The notes below the pieces were generated by a model, which did not search any database, was not told the DNA's origin, and saw nothing but the letters and a program-made list of their open reading frames with translations. DNA of 63,761 bases, from the NCBI GenBank assembly GCA_022509185.1, contig JAFLTS010000016.1, positions 1-63,761 on the forward strand, in the 5' to 3' direction. The DNA comes from Muribaculaceae bacterium (GTDB lineage Bacteria; Bacteroidota; Bacteroidia; Bacteroidales; Muribaculaceae). The position numbers and the translations under genes were made by a program. This document shows, piece by piece, positions 27,201 to 35,157 of the stretch. The number at the start of each line of letters is the position of its first letter. Position 1 is the stretch's first letter.

Positions 27201-28205
27201 ATGAAGAGAGTGCTGATAGTGGGAGCCGGCGGATTTGCCGGTGGTTTTATAGTGGAGGAAGGGCTTAAAAGAGGCTATAAAGTGTATGCGGGTGTAAGGG
27301 AATCAACTTCAAGAAAATATCTTACTGATCCTCGGATTGAATTCGTAACCTTTAATTTCGATGATGCCGCTTCCTTAAAGACCACCATGGAGGAAGCCTT
27401 GCCGAAGGGTGAAAAGTGGGACTGGATTATCTATAATTTAGGCGCCACGAAGGCTATTTCTTTCTCAGATTTTTCCAAAGTGAATTATGAATATCTTAAA
27501 TCGTTCATAGAAGCAATCAAGGAGAGCGAAAAGGTGCCGGAAAAATTCCTTCTGATGAGCTCACTGTCGGTGCTCGGGCCTCAACATGAGAAAGACGGCG
27601 GTAAATTCAGCGAAAGAGATATCCCACGACCAAACACGCGCTACGGAGCCTCCAAACTCAAGGCAGAAATGCTTCTGACCATGGAGGGAATACCCTATAT
27701 TATCTTCCGTCCAACCGGAATCTACGGACCACGCGACAAGGATTATTTCCTCATGTTGCAATCTATTTCCAAAGGATTCGATTTCTCGGCAGGATATAAA
27801 AAACAGTTGCTTACTTTTATCTATGTGGAAGATCTTGCCACCGCCATTTATGATGCTCTGGAAAAGGCACCTGTAAATCAGACATATATAATTTCAGAAG
27901 AGGCAGCCTACACTCAGAAGGAATATCGCCGAATGGCCTCAGAGGCTTTGGGGAAGAAAGGTGTGATCTCCATTCCATTGCCTTTATGGATTGTGAAAGG
28001 TGTATCTTCAGTTGCAGAAAAATGGGGCGTTGCCCATATGAAGGCATCCACTCTCAACCGTGATAAATTCAACATAATGAAACAGCGCAACTGGGATGCT
28101 GACGTGAGCAAGGCAAAGAAAGATTTTGGATTTTCTCCCAAGGTATCTTTGAAAGAGGGCCTCAAAAAATCCATTGAATGGTACAGGAAGGAACACTGGC
28201 TCTAA
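27201..28205 (+). CDS. NAD-dependent epimerase/dehydratase (extended SDR)
   Basis: 334 residues. It has the Rossmann nucleotide-binding motif VLIVGAGGFAGGFIVEEGL (GxxGxxG type) at residues 4-22, the active-site YGASK near 149-153, and FRPTGIYGPRDKDYF near 173-187, typical of extended SDRs acting on nucleotide sugars or related substrates. Beyond that the substrate is not evident. The next gene starts 28 bp inside its 3' end in another frame, so translation is likely coupled. Confidence 0.88.
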   Translation: MKRVLIVGAGGFAGGFIVEEGLKRGYKVYAGVRESTSRKYLTDPRIEFVTFNFDDAASLKTTMEEALPKGEKWDWIIYNLGATKAISFSDFSKVNYEYLKSFIEAIKESEKVPEKFLLMSSLSVLGPQHEKDGGKFSERDIPRPNTRYGASKLKAEMLLTMEGIPYIIFRPTGIYGPRDKDYFLMLQSISKGFDFSAGYKKQLLTFIYVEDLATAIYDALEKAPVNQTYIISEEAAYTQKEYRRMASEALGKKGVISIPLPLWIVKGVSSVAEKWGVAHMKASTLNRDKFNIMKQRNWDADVSKAKKDFGFSPKVSLKEGLKKSIEWYRKEHWL

Positions 28206-28987
28206 GTGTGCCGGAGGTTCCGGCCTCGGATTCAATTGCATCCGACTCTTTGGAGTTGGAGCAGGAGCCTGTGTATGGAATCCTTCTAACGCCCCCTCAA
28301 TCACCTCCTCCTGCCGAACTGCGTCAGGGAGGAAGCGAGGGCGTTTCATTTATCCTGACCGGAATCTTCATTCTTTTTCTGATTATTGCCCTCAGGTTTC
28401 GCAACAATATAAAATACGCTCTTACAATGTTCAGAAACCTGGTGGAAACGCGAACCCGTCACAATGTATTTGATGATACGGTAAGAGAGACAAGTCTTAT
28501 TGTATTGCTAAATCTACTTTGGTGCGCGTCAGCCGGGATAATCGGATTTACCGTTTTTCACGCTTATTTTCCTTCCGAAACTCCGTGGCCTTTGAGAAGC
28601 ATCGGGATGTTGTGGGGGATGGCGATAGCAGCAGTCTACACACTTTTCATGTGGTGGGCATACGCAGCAGTGGGCTGGATTTTCAGCGACCGGACACATT
28701 CTTCTTTATGGGTTAAAGGATATTCGGCAAGTCAGGCCTTGATGGCTCCTCCCTTTTTTATAACGGCCTTGGTGGCAATTTGCCAGCCGCAGGCTGCTTC
28801 AGGTGTGGCAGTAGCAGCTTTTACTTTTTTTATTCTCGTAAAACTGGCGTTTATTTGGAAGGGTTATCGGATTTTTTTCAACCAATTTTCGTCGTGGGTG
28901 CTTTTTTTATGCTACCTTTGCAGTCTGGAAATAGTTCCATTGATTTTGTGCTACCGTTGCGCTGTAGTCCTCGGAGAAGTATTATAG
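28178..28987 (+). CDS. DUF4271 membrane protein
   Basis: 269 residues starting at an ATG inside the end of the epimerase gene. After a Pro/Ser-rich N-terminal stretch (about 1-55), it has about six to seven membrane segments (SFILTGIFILFLIIALRF, LIVLLNLLWCASAGIIGF, IGMLWGMAIAAVYTLFMWW and more). It matches the Bacteroidetes DUF4271 family, which is regularly encoded next to hemD, as here (55 bp upstream of the chosen hemD start). No function is established. Confidence 0.83.
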   Translation: MVQEGTLALSVPEVPASDSIASDSLELEQEPVYGILLTPPQSPPPAELRQGGSEGVSFILTGIFILFLIIALRFRNNIKYALTMFRNLVETRTRHNVFDDTVRETSLIVLLNLLWCASAGIIGFTVFHAYFPSETPWPLRSIGMLWGMAIAAVYTLFMWWAYAAVGWIFSDRTHSSLWVKGYSASQALMAPPFFITALVAICQPQAASGVAVAAFTFFILVKLAFIWKGYRIFFNQFSSWVLFLCYLCSLEIVPLILCYRCAVVLGEVL

Positions 28988-29041
28988 AGTGATTCTCCCC
29001 GTGTAACGGTGGAATATTGGAATCATGACTTATCCATAGCT

Positions 29042-29800
29042 ATGAAAATTAAGAAGATTCTTGTATCGCAACCTCAACCCACCTCGACAAAATCACCCTA
29101 TTACGATATTGCCAGGAAACATGATGTGGAGATTGTGTTTCGTCCCATGATAAAGGTGGAACCCCTTACTGTAAAGGAATTCAGACAATCAAAAATCAAT
29201 CTGGCCGACTATACTGCCGTAATTTTCACAGCACGTACCGCTGTGGATAATTTTTTCCGTCTCTGTGAAGAGATGAGAGTGAATGTGCCGGATACCATGA
29301 GGTATTTCTGTACTACGGAACAGATAGCCCTTTATCTTCAGAAATACATTGTGTATCGCAAAAGAAAGATTTCCTACGGTTTGACCGGCCGGCTTGATGA
29401 TCCCCAATTCCTTCAGGCAATTCATAAAAACCATAAAGAAAAGTTCCTGATACCCGTATCCGATATCATGCCCGAAAGGATGGATGCGTTGAGCGCTTTG
29501 AAGATCGACCTTACTCCCGCCATGATGTACCGCACGGTGAGCAATGATTTCACGCCGGAGGAGAAATGCGACTATGACCTGATGCTATTTTTCAGCCCCG
29601 TGGGAATACATTCCCTGCTGAAGAATGTGCCGGATTTTGTGGTTGACGGGAAACAGAAAGCTGCTATCGGTACCTTCGGAGCACCTACAGCTCAAGCCGT
29701 AAAAGATTCGGGTCTCGAACTATCCATTGAAGCCCCCACAAAGGAGATGCCATCGATGACTTCCGCTCTTGACGAATTCCTCACCCGCAACAATAAGTGA
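29042..29800 (+). CDS. hemD: Uroporphyrinogen-III synthase
   Basis: About 252 residues from the ATG at 29042, where the first beta strand begins (KIKKILVSQPQPT). The upstream GTG at 29009 would add an unrelated 11-residue tail. The fold alternates as in HemD: DYTAVIFTARTAVDNFF near 58, RYFCTTEQIALYL, KFLIPVSDIMPERM, DLMLFFSPVGIHSL and AAIGTFGAPTAQAV. HemD cyclises hydroxymethylbilane to uroporphyrinogen III in tetrapyrrole synthesis. Sequence conservation in this family is low, so the assignment rests on pattern plus the DUF4271 neighbour. Confidence 0.87.
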   Translation: MKIKKILVSQPQPTSTKSPYYDIARKHDVEIVFRPMIKVEPLTVKEFRQSKINLADYTAVIFTARTAVDNFFRLCEEMRVNVPDTMRYFCTTEQIALYLQKYIVYRKRKISYGLTGRLDDPQFLQAIHKNHKEKFLIPVSDIMPERMDALSALKIDLTPAMMYRTVSNDFTPEEKCDYDLMLFFSPVGIHSLLKNVPDFVVDGKQKAAIGTFGAPTAQAVKDSGLELSIEAPTKEMPSMTSALDEFLTRNNK

Positions 29801-32763
29801 TGAGGTTTCTTAAGGAAACGGAATTTCAGAAATTAATGCAGAAGCGCATATTTACCGTGCTTCTGATCGCTACCCCTTATGATTCTTTCATGCTGGAGGA
29901 AGACGGCCGTGTGGAGGAACAGGTTTACTTTGAATATGTGAGCCTGCATCTATCCTCTCCGCCGCGTTTTGTGAAGGCCGCCACTTACGAGGAAGCAAAA
30001 CGCCTTCTGAAGGAGATGCAGTTCGACCTCATCATCGCTATGCCGGGGGTAGATGTAAGCGAAACTTTCCGTGAAGCAAAAGAAATAGATGCTCTTTATC
30101 CACAGATTCCTTTTGTGGTGCTCACACCTTTCTCAAAGGAGGTGAGAAGAAGGATTGCAAACGAAGACCTGGCCGGAGTGGATTATGTTTTCTCCTGGTT
30201 GGGCGATGTGGATCTCATCCTGGCTATCATAAAGCTGATAGAAGACAGAATGAATGCCGAGAATGATATACTCAATATCGGCGTGCAATGTATCGTGGTT
30301 GTGGAAGACTCCATCAGATTTTATTCTTCTGTTCTTCCCCACCTTTTCAAATATCTTCTGAAGCAAAGCCGCTATTTCTCAACTGAGGCTCTTAATGAGC
30401 ACGAAAGGATGCTGAGAATGCGAGGACGTCCTAAAGTGTTGTTGGCGCGTGATTATGAGGAAGCCAAAGCTCTTTATGACAAATATGGAAACAATATCCT
30501 GGGAGTGATTTCAGACATGAGGTTCCCCCATGCCGGAATTAAGGATCCGGATGCAGGTTTGTCGCTGGCAGCTGCCTTACATGAATACCATCCTTTCACT
30601 CCGGTGATTATCGAAAGCCAGGAAAGCGACAACCGCAACAGAGTGGAAAGTGAGGGTTATGTTTTTCTTGACAAGAATTCTAAAACCTTCCCTCAGGAAT
30701 TAAGGAAGGCTGTGGAACATAACTTCGGTTTCGGCGACTTTATAGTGAAAGATCCTGTTTCGGGAAAAGAGATAATGCGAATTCCCGACCTGAAGACTCT
30801 TCAAAAGCAGGTTTTCAATATTCCTGACGATGCCCTCTACGCCCATTGCAGCCACAACGACGTTTCACGCTGGCTTTATTCACGGGCACTTTTCCCGATA
30901 GCCGAAGCTTTAAAGAATCAGGTATTCAGCCATATAGACCAGGCTCAGTCGATACGGGAACTTATTCTTGACTCCATATCCAAATACCGGAAAATGAAAA
31001 ACCGGGGTGTGGTGGCCATTTTCTTGAAAGACCGCTACGACCGTTTCAGTAATTTCCAGAGAATAGGCGACGGCTCTTTAGGAGGGAAAGGAAGAGGTCT
31101 GGCATTTATAGACCAGATTATAAAGCGCCATCCGGAGTGTGATGATTTTGAAGGAATCCAGATCACTATTCCTCGAACAGTTGTGTTGTGTACGGATATC
31201 TTCGATCAGTTTATGGAATATAACGGCCTGTATAAAGTCGGGCTCTCCAAAGCCTCTGATTCTGAGATTCTGGCCAGTTTCCTCCATGCAAAACTTCCAG
31301 CCCATCTGATCGATGATTTCAAGGCTTTGCTTGAGGTACTTGATAAACCCCTTGCCGTAAGAAGTTCTTCTCTGCTTGAAGATTCCCATTACCAACCGTT
31401 CGCAGGTATCTATTCCACTTATATGATACCATATGAAAAGGATAGGGAAGAGATGCTTCGGCTTTTATGCGATGCTGTGAAAGGAGTTTATGCGTCTGTT
31501 TTCTTTGCCGATTCAAAGGCTTATATGAATGCCACAAGCAATGTGATCGAGCAGGAGAAAATGGCCATAATCATACAGGAAGTGGTAGGTGAATGGCATG
31601 GAGATTATTATTATCCGTCATTTTCCGGTGTTGGCCGCTCAATAAATTATTACCCTGTAGGAGAAGAGAAATCTGAAGAGGGAGTTGTTGAAGTGGCAGC
31701 AGGTCTGGGTAAATATATTGTAGACGGAGGAATGGCCCTAAGATTTTCTCCTAAACATCCTCAGCATGTGCTACAGACCTCCACAGTGGAACTGGCGCTA
31801 CGGGACACTCAAAGAGAACTTTATGGATTAAGTTCTAAGGCTCCCGAGAGTGAGGAATTTTCCACCGATGAAGGATTTAATATTAAGAAGGTGTCGGTGG
31901 CTGATGCTTTCAAGACTGATGCCTTGAGATATCTGGTTTCAACTTTCGATCCAAATGACAGAGTTATCCGGGATACCGACTGGGGTATGGGAAGAAAGGT
32001 GGTGACTTTTGCCAATGTCTTAAAACAAAACGTGTTTCCTTTAGCTCCGGCTGTGGATTTTATGTTGTCGACCGGAGAATATTCTATGGGGAGACCGGTT
32101 GAAATAGAATTTGCCGGACTTATAAATCCTGACGCTACCTCCTCAGAGAAAAAGGGTTTCCTTTATTGGCTCCAGATCCGTCCCATCGTAGATAAGAAGG
32201 AAATGCTCGACGATTCTATAATGGCAGCCAACGACACTGAATTGATTCTTCGGTCGGAAACAGCGTTAGGTCATGGAGTAATGGACAATGTGAAGAACAT
32301 TGTATATGTGAAACAGAAGAATTTCGATTCTTCAAGAAATCCTGAGGTAGCCGCCGAGGTAGAGAAGATCAACAAAGAATTTGTAGGCGCCGGTGAACCC
32401 TATCTGTTGATTGGTCCCGGAAGATGGGGATCTTCTGATTCGGCTTTGGGAGTACCGGTGAAATGGCCGCAGATAGCAGGAGCCCGTCTCATCGTAGAGA
32501 CAGCTTTACCTGGATATAGAATCGAACCCTCGCAAGGCACTCATTTCTTTCAGAATCTCACCTCATTCGGAGTGGGTTATTTCACAGTAGATCCTTCAGC
32601 CGGAAACGGATATTTCGATTCTGAATATCTTGATGCCATGCCGGCTGAATATGAAAGCGATCTGATCCGGGTAGTCAGATTTCCGTCTCCTCTCACCATT
32701 GCGATAAACGGCCGGAAGGGAAGAGGCATAGTGAAAAAAATGACAGCTGAGGATAACGCTTAA
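29800..32763 (+). CDS. Receiver-like/PEP-pyruvate-binding (PPDK N-domain) fusion
   Basis: 987 residues from the ATG at 29800, which overlaps the hemD stop (TGATG). Residues about 15-150 form a receiver-like fold without a clear phosphoacceptor Asp. Residues about 160-315 form a second receiver with VVVEDS, an Asp near 239 (VISDMRF) and FLDKNSK, all as in response regulators. Residues about 420-900 carry the ATP-grasp domain of pyruvate phosphate dikinase/PEP synthase (GDGSLGGKGRGLAFIDQI, LAVRSSSLLEDSHYQPFAGI). The His-swivelling and PEP-binding catalytic domains are missing. Such proteins are conserved in Bacteroidetes, with unknown function; a phosphorylation-controlled nucleotide-binding switch is an inference. 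Confidence 0.85.
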   Translation: MRFLKETEFQKLMQKRIFTVLLIATPYDSFMLEEDGRVEEQVYFEYVSLHLSSPPRFVKAATYEEAKRLLKEMQFDLIIAMPGVDVSETFREAKEIDALYPQIPFVVLTPFSKEVRRRIANEDLAGVDYVFSWLGDVDLILAIIKLIEDRMNAENDILNIGVQCIVVVEDSIRFYSSVLPHLFKYLLKQSRYFSTEALNEHERMLRMRGRPKVLLARDYEEAKALYDKYGNNILGVISDMRFPHAGIKDPDAGLSLAAALHEYHPFTPVIIESQESDNRNRVESEGYVFLDKNSKTFPQELRKAVEHNFGFGDFIVKDPVSGKEIMRIPDLKTLQKQVFNIPDDALYAHCSHNDVSRWLYSRALFPIAEALKNQVFSHIDQAQSIRELILDSISKYRKMKNRGVVAIFLKDRYDRFSNFQRIGDGSLGGKGRGLAFIDQIIKRHPECDDFEGIQITIPRTVVLCTDIFDQFMEYNGLYKVGLSKASDSEILASFLHAKLPAHLIDDFKALLEVLDKPLAVRSSSLLEDSHYQPFAGIYSTYMIPYEKDREEMLRLLCDAVKGVYASVFFADSKAYMNATSNVIEQEKMAIIIQEVVGEWHGDYYYPSFSGVGRSINYYPVGEEKSEEGVVEVAAGLGKYIVDGGMALRFSPKHPQHVLQTSTVELALRDTQRELYGLSSKAPESEEFSTDEGFNIKKVSVADAFKTDALRYLVSTFDPNDRVIRDTDWGMGRKVVTFANVLKQNVFPLAPAVDFMLSTGEYSMGRPVEIEFAGLINPDATSSEKKGFLYWLQIRPIVDKKEMLDDSIMAANDTELILRSETALGHGVMDNVKNIVYVKQKNFDSSRNPEVAAEVEKINKEFVGAGEPYLLIGPGRWGSSDSALGVPVKWPQIAGARLIVETALPGYRIEPSQGTHFFQNLTSFGVGYFTVDPSAGNGYFDSEYLDAMPAEYESDLIRVVRFPSPLTIAINGRKGRGIVKKMTAEDNA

Positions 32764-32781
32764 CCTTTATATAGTAATATT

Positions 32782-32813
32782 TTTGGCGTTTTGAAATTTT
32801 ATTATTAAATTTG
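32782..32813 (+). promoter_or_regulatory. Promoter of tRNA-Ser
   Basis: TTTG at 32782-32785, a 20-bp spacer, then TAAATTTG at 32806-32813. This is a textbook Bacteroidetes sigma-ABfr promoter, with a predicted start near 32820, 24 bp before the tRNA. Confidence 0.75.
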
Positions 32814-32843
32814 CAACCGCTTCAGTTAGGAGCCTACAGCATT

Positions 32844-32930
32844 GGAGAGATGGGTGAGTGGCTGAAACCAACAGTTTGCTAAACTGTCGTAGGAGTAATC
32901 CTACCACGAGTTCGAATCTCGTTCTCTCCG
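32844..32930 (+). tRNA. tRNA-Ser(GCU)
   Basis: An 87-nt tRNA with acceptor stem GGAGAGA/TCTCTCC, discriminator G, anticodon stem ACAGT/ACTGT around loop TTGCTAA (anticodon GCT), and T-loop GTTCGAATC. The long variable arm (CGTAGGAGTAATCCTACCACG) is the class II feature of serine tRNAs. It reads AGC/AGU codons. CCA is not encoded. It is a single gene between its own promoter and terminator. Confidence 0.96.
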
Positions 32931-32937
32931 CTACAGA

Positions 32938-32966
32938 ACGCCTGATTATCACATCAGGCGTTTTTT
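32938..32966 (+). terminator. Rho-independent terminator after tRNA-Ser
   Basis: A 9-bp stem ACGCCTGAT/ATCAGGCGT with a 6-nt loop is followed by a run of T. It also lies just past the stop of the convergent TrmH gene. Confidence 0.9.
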
Positions 32967-32980
32967 ATTTTATCCTATCC

Positions 32981-33775
32981 TTAAATTCTGAATTGCCAGA
33001 AGGCGATGGCGGCAGCAGACCCGACATTCAGTGAATCAACTCCATGATGCATGGGAATAACCACCTTATAGTCGCAAAGCGATATAATATGATCGGTAAG
33101 CCCATATCCTTCCGCTCCCAATACCATAGCCAGTTTATCCATGCCTTTTAGCTGAGGTGAATCGATAGGGATGGAATCCTCTTTTAAGGCGAGTGCCAGG
33201 GTAACGAATCCCAGGGATCTGAGTAATTCTACAGGGTTTTCTGAAAAAGCCCATGGAATTTTGAAGACACTTCCCATAGAGACTCTTATAGATCTTCGGT
33301 TAAAAGGATCGCAGGAATCAGGAGTGAGCAGAATTGCATCTATTCCCAATGCAGCAGCCGAACGGAAAATAGAACCTATGTTTGTGGTGTCGCATACTGT
33401 CTCCAACACACCTACCCTTCGTGCATCCGAACAAATTGAAGAAGCCTCGGGCAATACTTTACGCTTCATTGCACAGAGCACTCCGCGAGTAAGTTTATAT
33501 CCTGTAATATCTTTTAAAATTTCCCGCTCTCCGGTATAAACAGGCATATCAGGATTACTTTGAATTATGGAGGCAGCATCACCGGAGATATGTTTCCTTT
33601 CACAAAGCATAGACACGGGTTCATATCCCTGTTCCAAAGCAGTGGTTATCACCTTTGGACTTTCGGCTATAAAAAGACCTTCATCGCCTGTTTTTACACC
33701 AAGTTGATGTTCAGTAAGTGAAGTGAATACTTTTAGGGCTTCATCTTCCTTATGTTGTATTTCTATAACGGGCAT
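32981..33775 (-). CDS. TrmH/SpoU-family RNA 2'-O-methyltransferase
   Basis: About 264 residues from the ATG at 33775 (MPVIEIQHKEDE). A longer frame adds 12 non-conserved residues. The N-terminal substrate-binding region (GLFIAESPKVITTALEQGY) precedes the SPOUT knot domain. Motif 1 is NIGSIFRSAAALG near 140, motif 2 VLGAEGYGL near 219, and motif 3 IPMHHGVDSLNVGSAAAIAFW near 242-262, which together form the SAM-binding trefoil knot. The family methylates ribose 2'-OH in tRNA or rRNA; the target here cannot be told. It is convergent with tRNA-Ser and shares its terminator region. Confidence 0.9.
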   Translation of the reverse strand: MPVIEIQHKEDEALKVFTSLTEHQLGVKTGDEGLFIAESPKVITTALEQGYEPVSMLCERKHISGDAASIIQSNPDMPVYTGEREILKDITGYKLTRGVLCAMKRKVLPEASSICSDARRVGVLETVCDTTNIGSIFRSAAALGIDAILLTPDSCDPFNRRSIRVSMGSVFKIPWAFSENPVELLRSLGFVTLALALKEDSIPIDSPQLKGMDKLAMVLGAEGYGLTDHIISLCDYKVVIPMHHGVDSLNVGSAAAIAFWQFRI

Positions 33776-33929
33776 TGATATTCTATAAATAATACATATG
33801 AGTTTATGCAATTCTTTACAACAAATTTACAAAAATAGGATATAATCAGTATTAAAAAGGTATCCTTCTTTTAATGTTTATGGTTTGTATTCTAAGGGTT
33901 GATGTATTGCAATTGAAAATACCTTTTAT

Positions 33930-33937
33930 TATTTTTG
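33930..33937 (+). promoter_or_regulatory. -7 box of the RelB/PIN operon
   Basis: TATTTTTG matches TAnnTTTG, with a predicted start near 33944 and a leader of about 20 nt before the antitoxin ATG. No clear -33 TTTG is seen at the right spacing. Confidence 0.5.
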
Positions 33938-33963
33938 CAATATAAATTTAAATATTATAAGAT

Positions 33964-34257
33964 ATGGCACAGACAGCGATAACATTCAGAGTAGATCAAA
34001 CTTTGAAAAATAATTTTGACGCTTTATGCGAAGATTTCGGACTGAGCATCACATCGGCATTTACCATCTTTATGAAAGCTGTGGTAAGGGAGAGAAAGAT
34101 ACCCTTTGAGATCAAGTTAAGTAATATGACTGATAAAGAAAATATCTATATGGATAATATAATGTCAATCCGAGAGACAGCTATGGAATATGGAATTCAG
34201 GATATGAGTATAGATGAGATAAATGAAGAGATAAAAGCAGTGCGTGAAAAAAGATAG
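33964..34257 (+). CDS. RelB/DinJ-family antitoxin
   Basis: 97 residues. The N-terminal ribbon-helix-helix region (TAITFRVDQTLKNNFDALCEDFGLSIT...TIFMKAVV) is typical of RelB/DinJ antitoxins, which bind operator DNA and neutralise a partner toxin. The C-terminal 40 residues are acidic and probably toxin-binding (MSIDEINEEIKAVREKR). It lies 5 bp upstream of a PIN-domain gene, the classic antitoxin-toxin layout, but paired with a PIN nuclease instead of the usual RelE/YafQ toxin. It is probably autoregulated. Confidence 0.88.
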   Translation: MAQTAITFRVDQTLKNNFDALCEDFGLSITSAFTIFMKAVVRERKIPFEIKLSNMTDKENIYMDNIMSIRETAMEYGIQDMSIDEINEEIKAVREKR

Positions 34258-34262
34258 AAATA

Positions 34263-34694
34263 ATGAATGATTTAAATAAGGTTTATGCTGTAATTGATAC
34301 TAATGTATTGGTTTCTGCCCTTCTAACCTCCACCTCATCTTCTAATCCATTTATTATTTTAAATGCAATTTATAATAAAAGAATTGTTCCCATTTTTAAT
34401 GATATAATTTTATCCGAATATAGAGAGGTCTTAATGAGACCAAAATTCCATTTATCATTGAAACAGGTTGAGTTGGTTTTAAATTTTTTAGTCAGTAATG
34501 GGATTTCTATAGTTCCCGTAAAGGAAGAAACTATTTATTTTCCGGATCCTAAAGATATAGTATTTTATGAAGTGAGGATGGCTGTGGATGATTCATATTT
34601 AGTAACCGGTAACCAAAAGCATTTCCCTAATAAGCCATTTGTTGTGACTCCAGCTCAGATGGTGGAAATATTAATAGAAAAAGGCCTCATTTAA
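34263..34694 (+). CDS. PIN-domain toxin (COG1569 type)
   Basis: 143 residues. It is a PIN-fold RNase with first acidic residue Asp12 in VIDTNVLVSALL, Glu near 52-55 (SEYREVL), and a second cluster DPKDIVFYEVRMAVDDSYLVTGNQKHFP at about 95-122. The Asn in VTGN, in place of the Asp of VapC proteins, is usual in the COG1569 branch. It would cleave RNA when freed from the antitoxin encoded 5 bp upstream. The specific target is unknown. Base composition is lower in GC than its neighbours, consistent with acquisition. Confidence 0.87.
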   Translation: MNDLNKVYAVIDTNVLVSALLTSTSSSNPFIILNAIYNKRIVPIFNDIILSEYREVLMRPKFHLSLKQVELVLNFLVSNGISIVPVKEETIYFPDPKDIVFYEVRMAVDDSYLVTGNQKHFPNKPFVVTPAQMVEILIEKGLI

Positions 34695-34732
34695 TCAAAT
34701 AGGCCCAAGATCGGTATCATAAAATATTCTCA

Positions 34733-34769
34733 TAAATTTAGTACTATGTATTGCATAGTACTAAATTTA
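34733..34769. promoter_or_regulatory. Perfect 16-bp inverted repeat, probable PadR operator
   Basis: Left arm TAAATTTAGTACTATG (34733-34748), 5-nt centre TATTG, right arm CATAGTACTAAATTTA (34754-34769), with all 16 pairs perfect. The centre falls at the -33 position of the promoter whose -7 box is at 34774-34781. Binding by the downstream PadR dimer would block transcription. Autoregulation is inferred from position and symmetry. Confidence 0.8.
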
Positions 34770-34773
34770 TTTA

Positions 34774-34781
34774 TACCTTTG
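34774..34781 (+). promoter_or_regulatory. -7 box of padR-pspC operon
   Basis: TACCTTTG matches TAnnTTTG. A 20-bp spacer leads to ATTG at 34750-34753, inside the operator centre, giving a weak -33. The predicted start near 34788 leaves a very short leader before the ATG at 34801. Confidence 0.7.
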
Positions 34782-34800
34782 CCCAACATTTTATTTGAGC

Positions 34801-35157
34801 ATGAGTGAAGACAACATAAAATCGCAAATGAGAAAAGGCATTCTCGAGTATTGTGTGCTTTTAATTCTCAATCACGGTAAAGCATATCCTTCAGATATCA
34901 TCAAAAGCCTTACAGAAGCGAATCTGATTGTGGTGGAAGGGACTATTTACACACTTTTAAATCGTCTTCGAAAAGAGGGGAAGCTTTCATACGAATGGCA
35001 GGAGAGTACTATGGGTCCTCCAAGAAAATATTTCTTCATAACTCCTCTCGGCATTAAATATCTCAGTGAAATGTCGGAAGCCTGGGATAATATCGTTAAT
35101 AATGTCAACCATTTCAGAAAACTCAACAACATATCTAATAATGAAGAAAACGATTAA
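34801..35157 (+). CDS. PadR-family transcriptional repressor
   Basis: 118 residues from the ATG at 34801 (a TTG two codons earlier is less likely). The winged-helix core is clear: MRKGILEYCVLLILNHGKAYPSDI, then VVEGTIYTLLNRLRKEGKLSYEW and GPPRKYFFITPLGIKYL, the standard PadR helix-turn-helix and wing. The start of the PspC gene lies 17 bp inside its 3' end, so the two are co-translated. The operator directly upstream suggests autoregulation. PadR-PspC pairs are usual in Bacteroidetes and presumably respond to envelope stress; the inducer is unknown. Confidence 0.92.
   Translation: MSEDNIKSQMRKGILEYCVLLILNHGKAYPSDIIKSLTEANLIVVEGTIYTLLNRLRKEGKLSYEWQESTMGPPRKYFFITPLGIKYLSEMSEAWDNIVNNVNHFRKLNNISNNEEND

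Noticed and set aside
34263..34694. Asn in VTGN of the PIN toxin as loss of activity
   Set aside because: VTGNxKHF is usual in the COG1569 branch; the other acidic residues are present.
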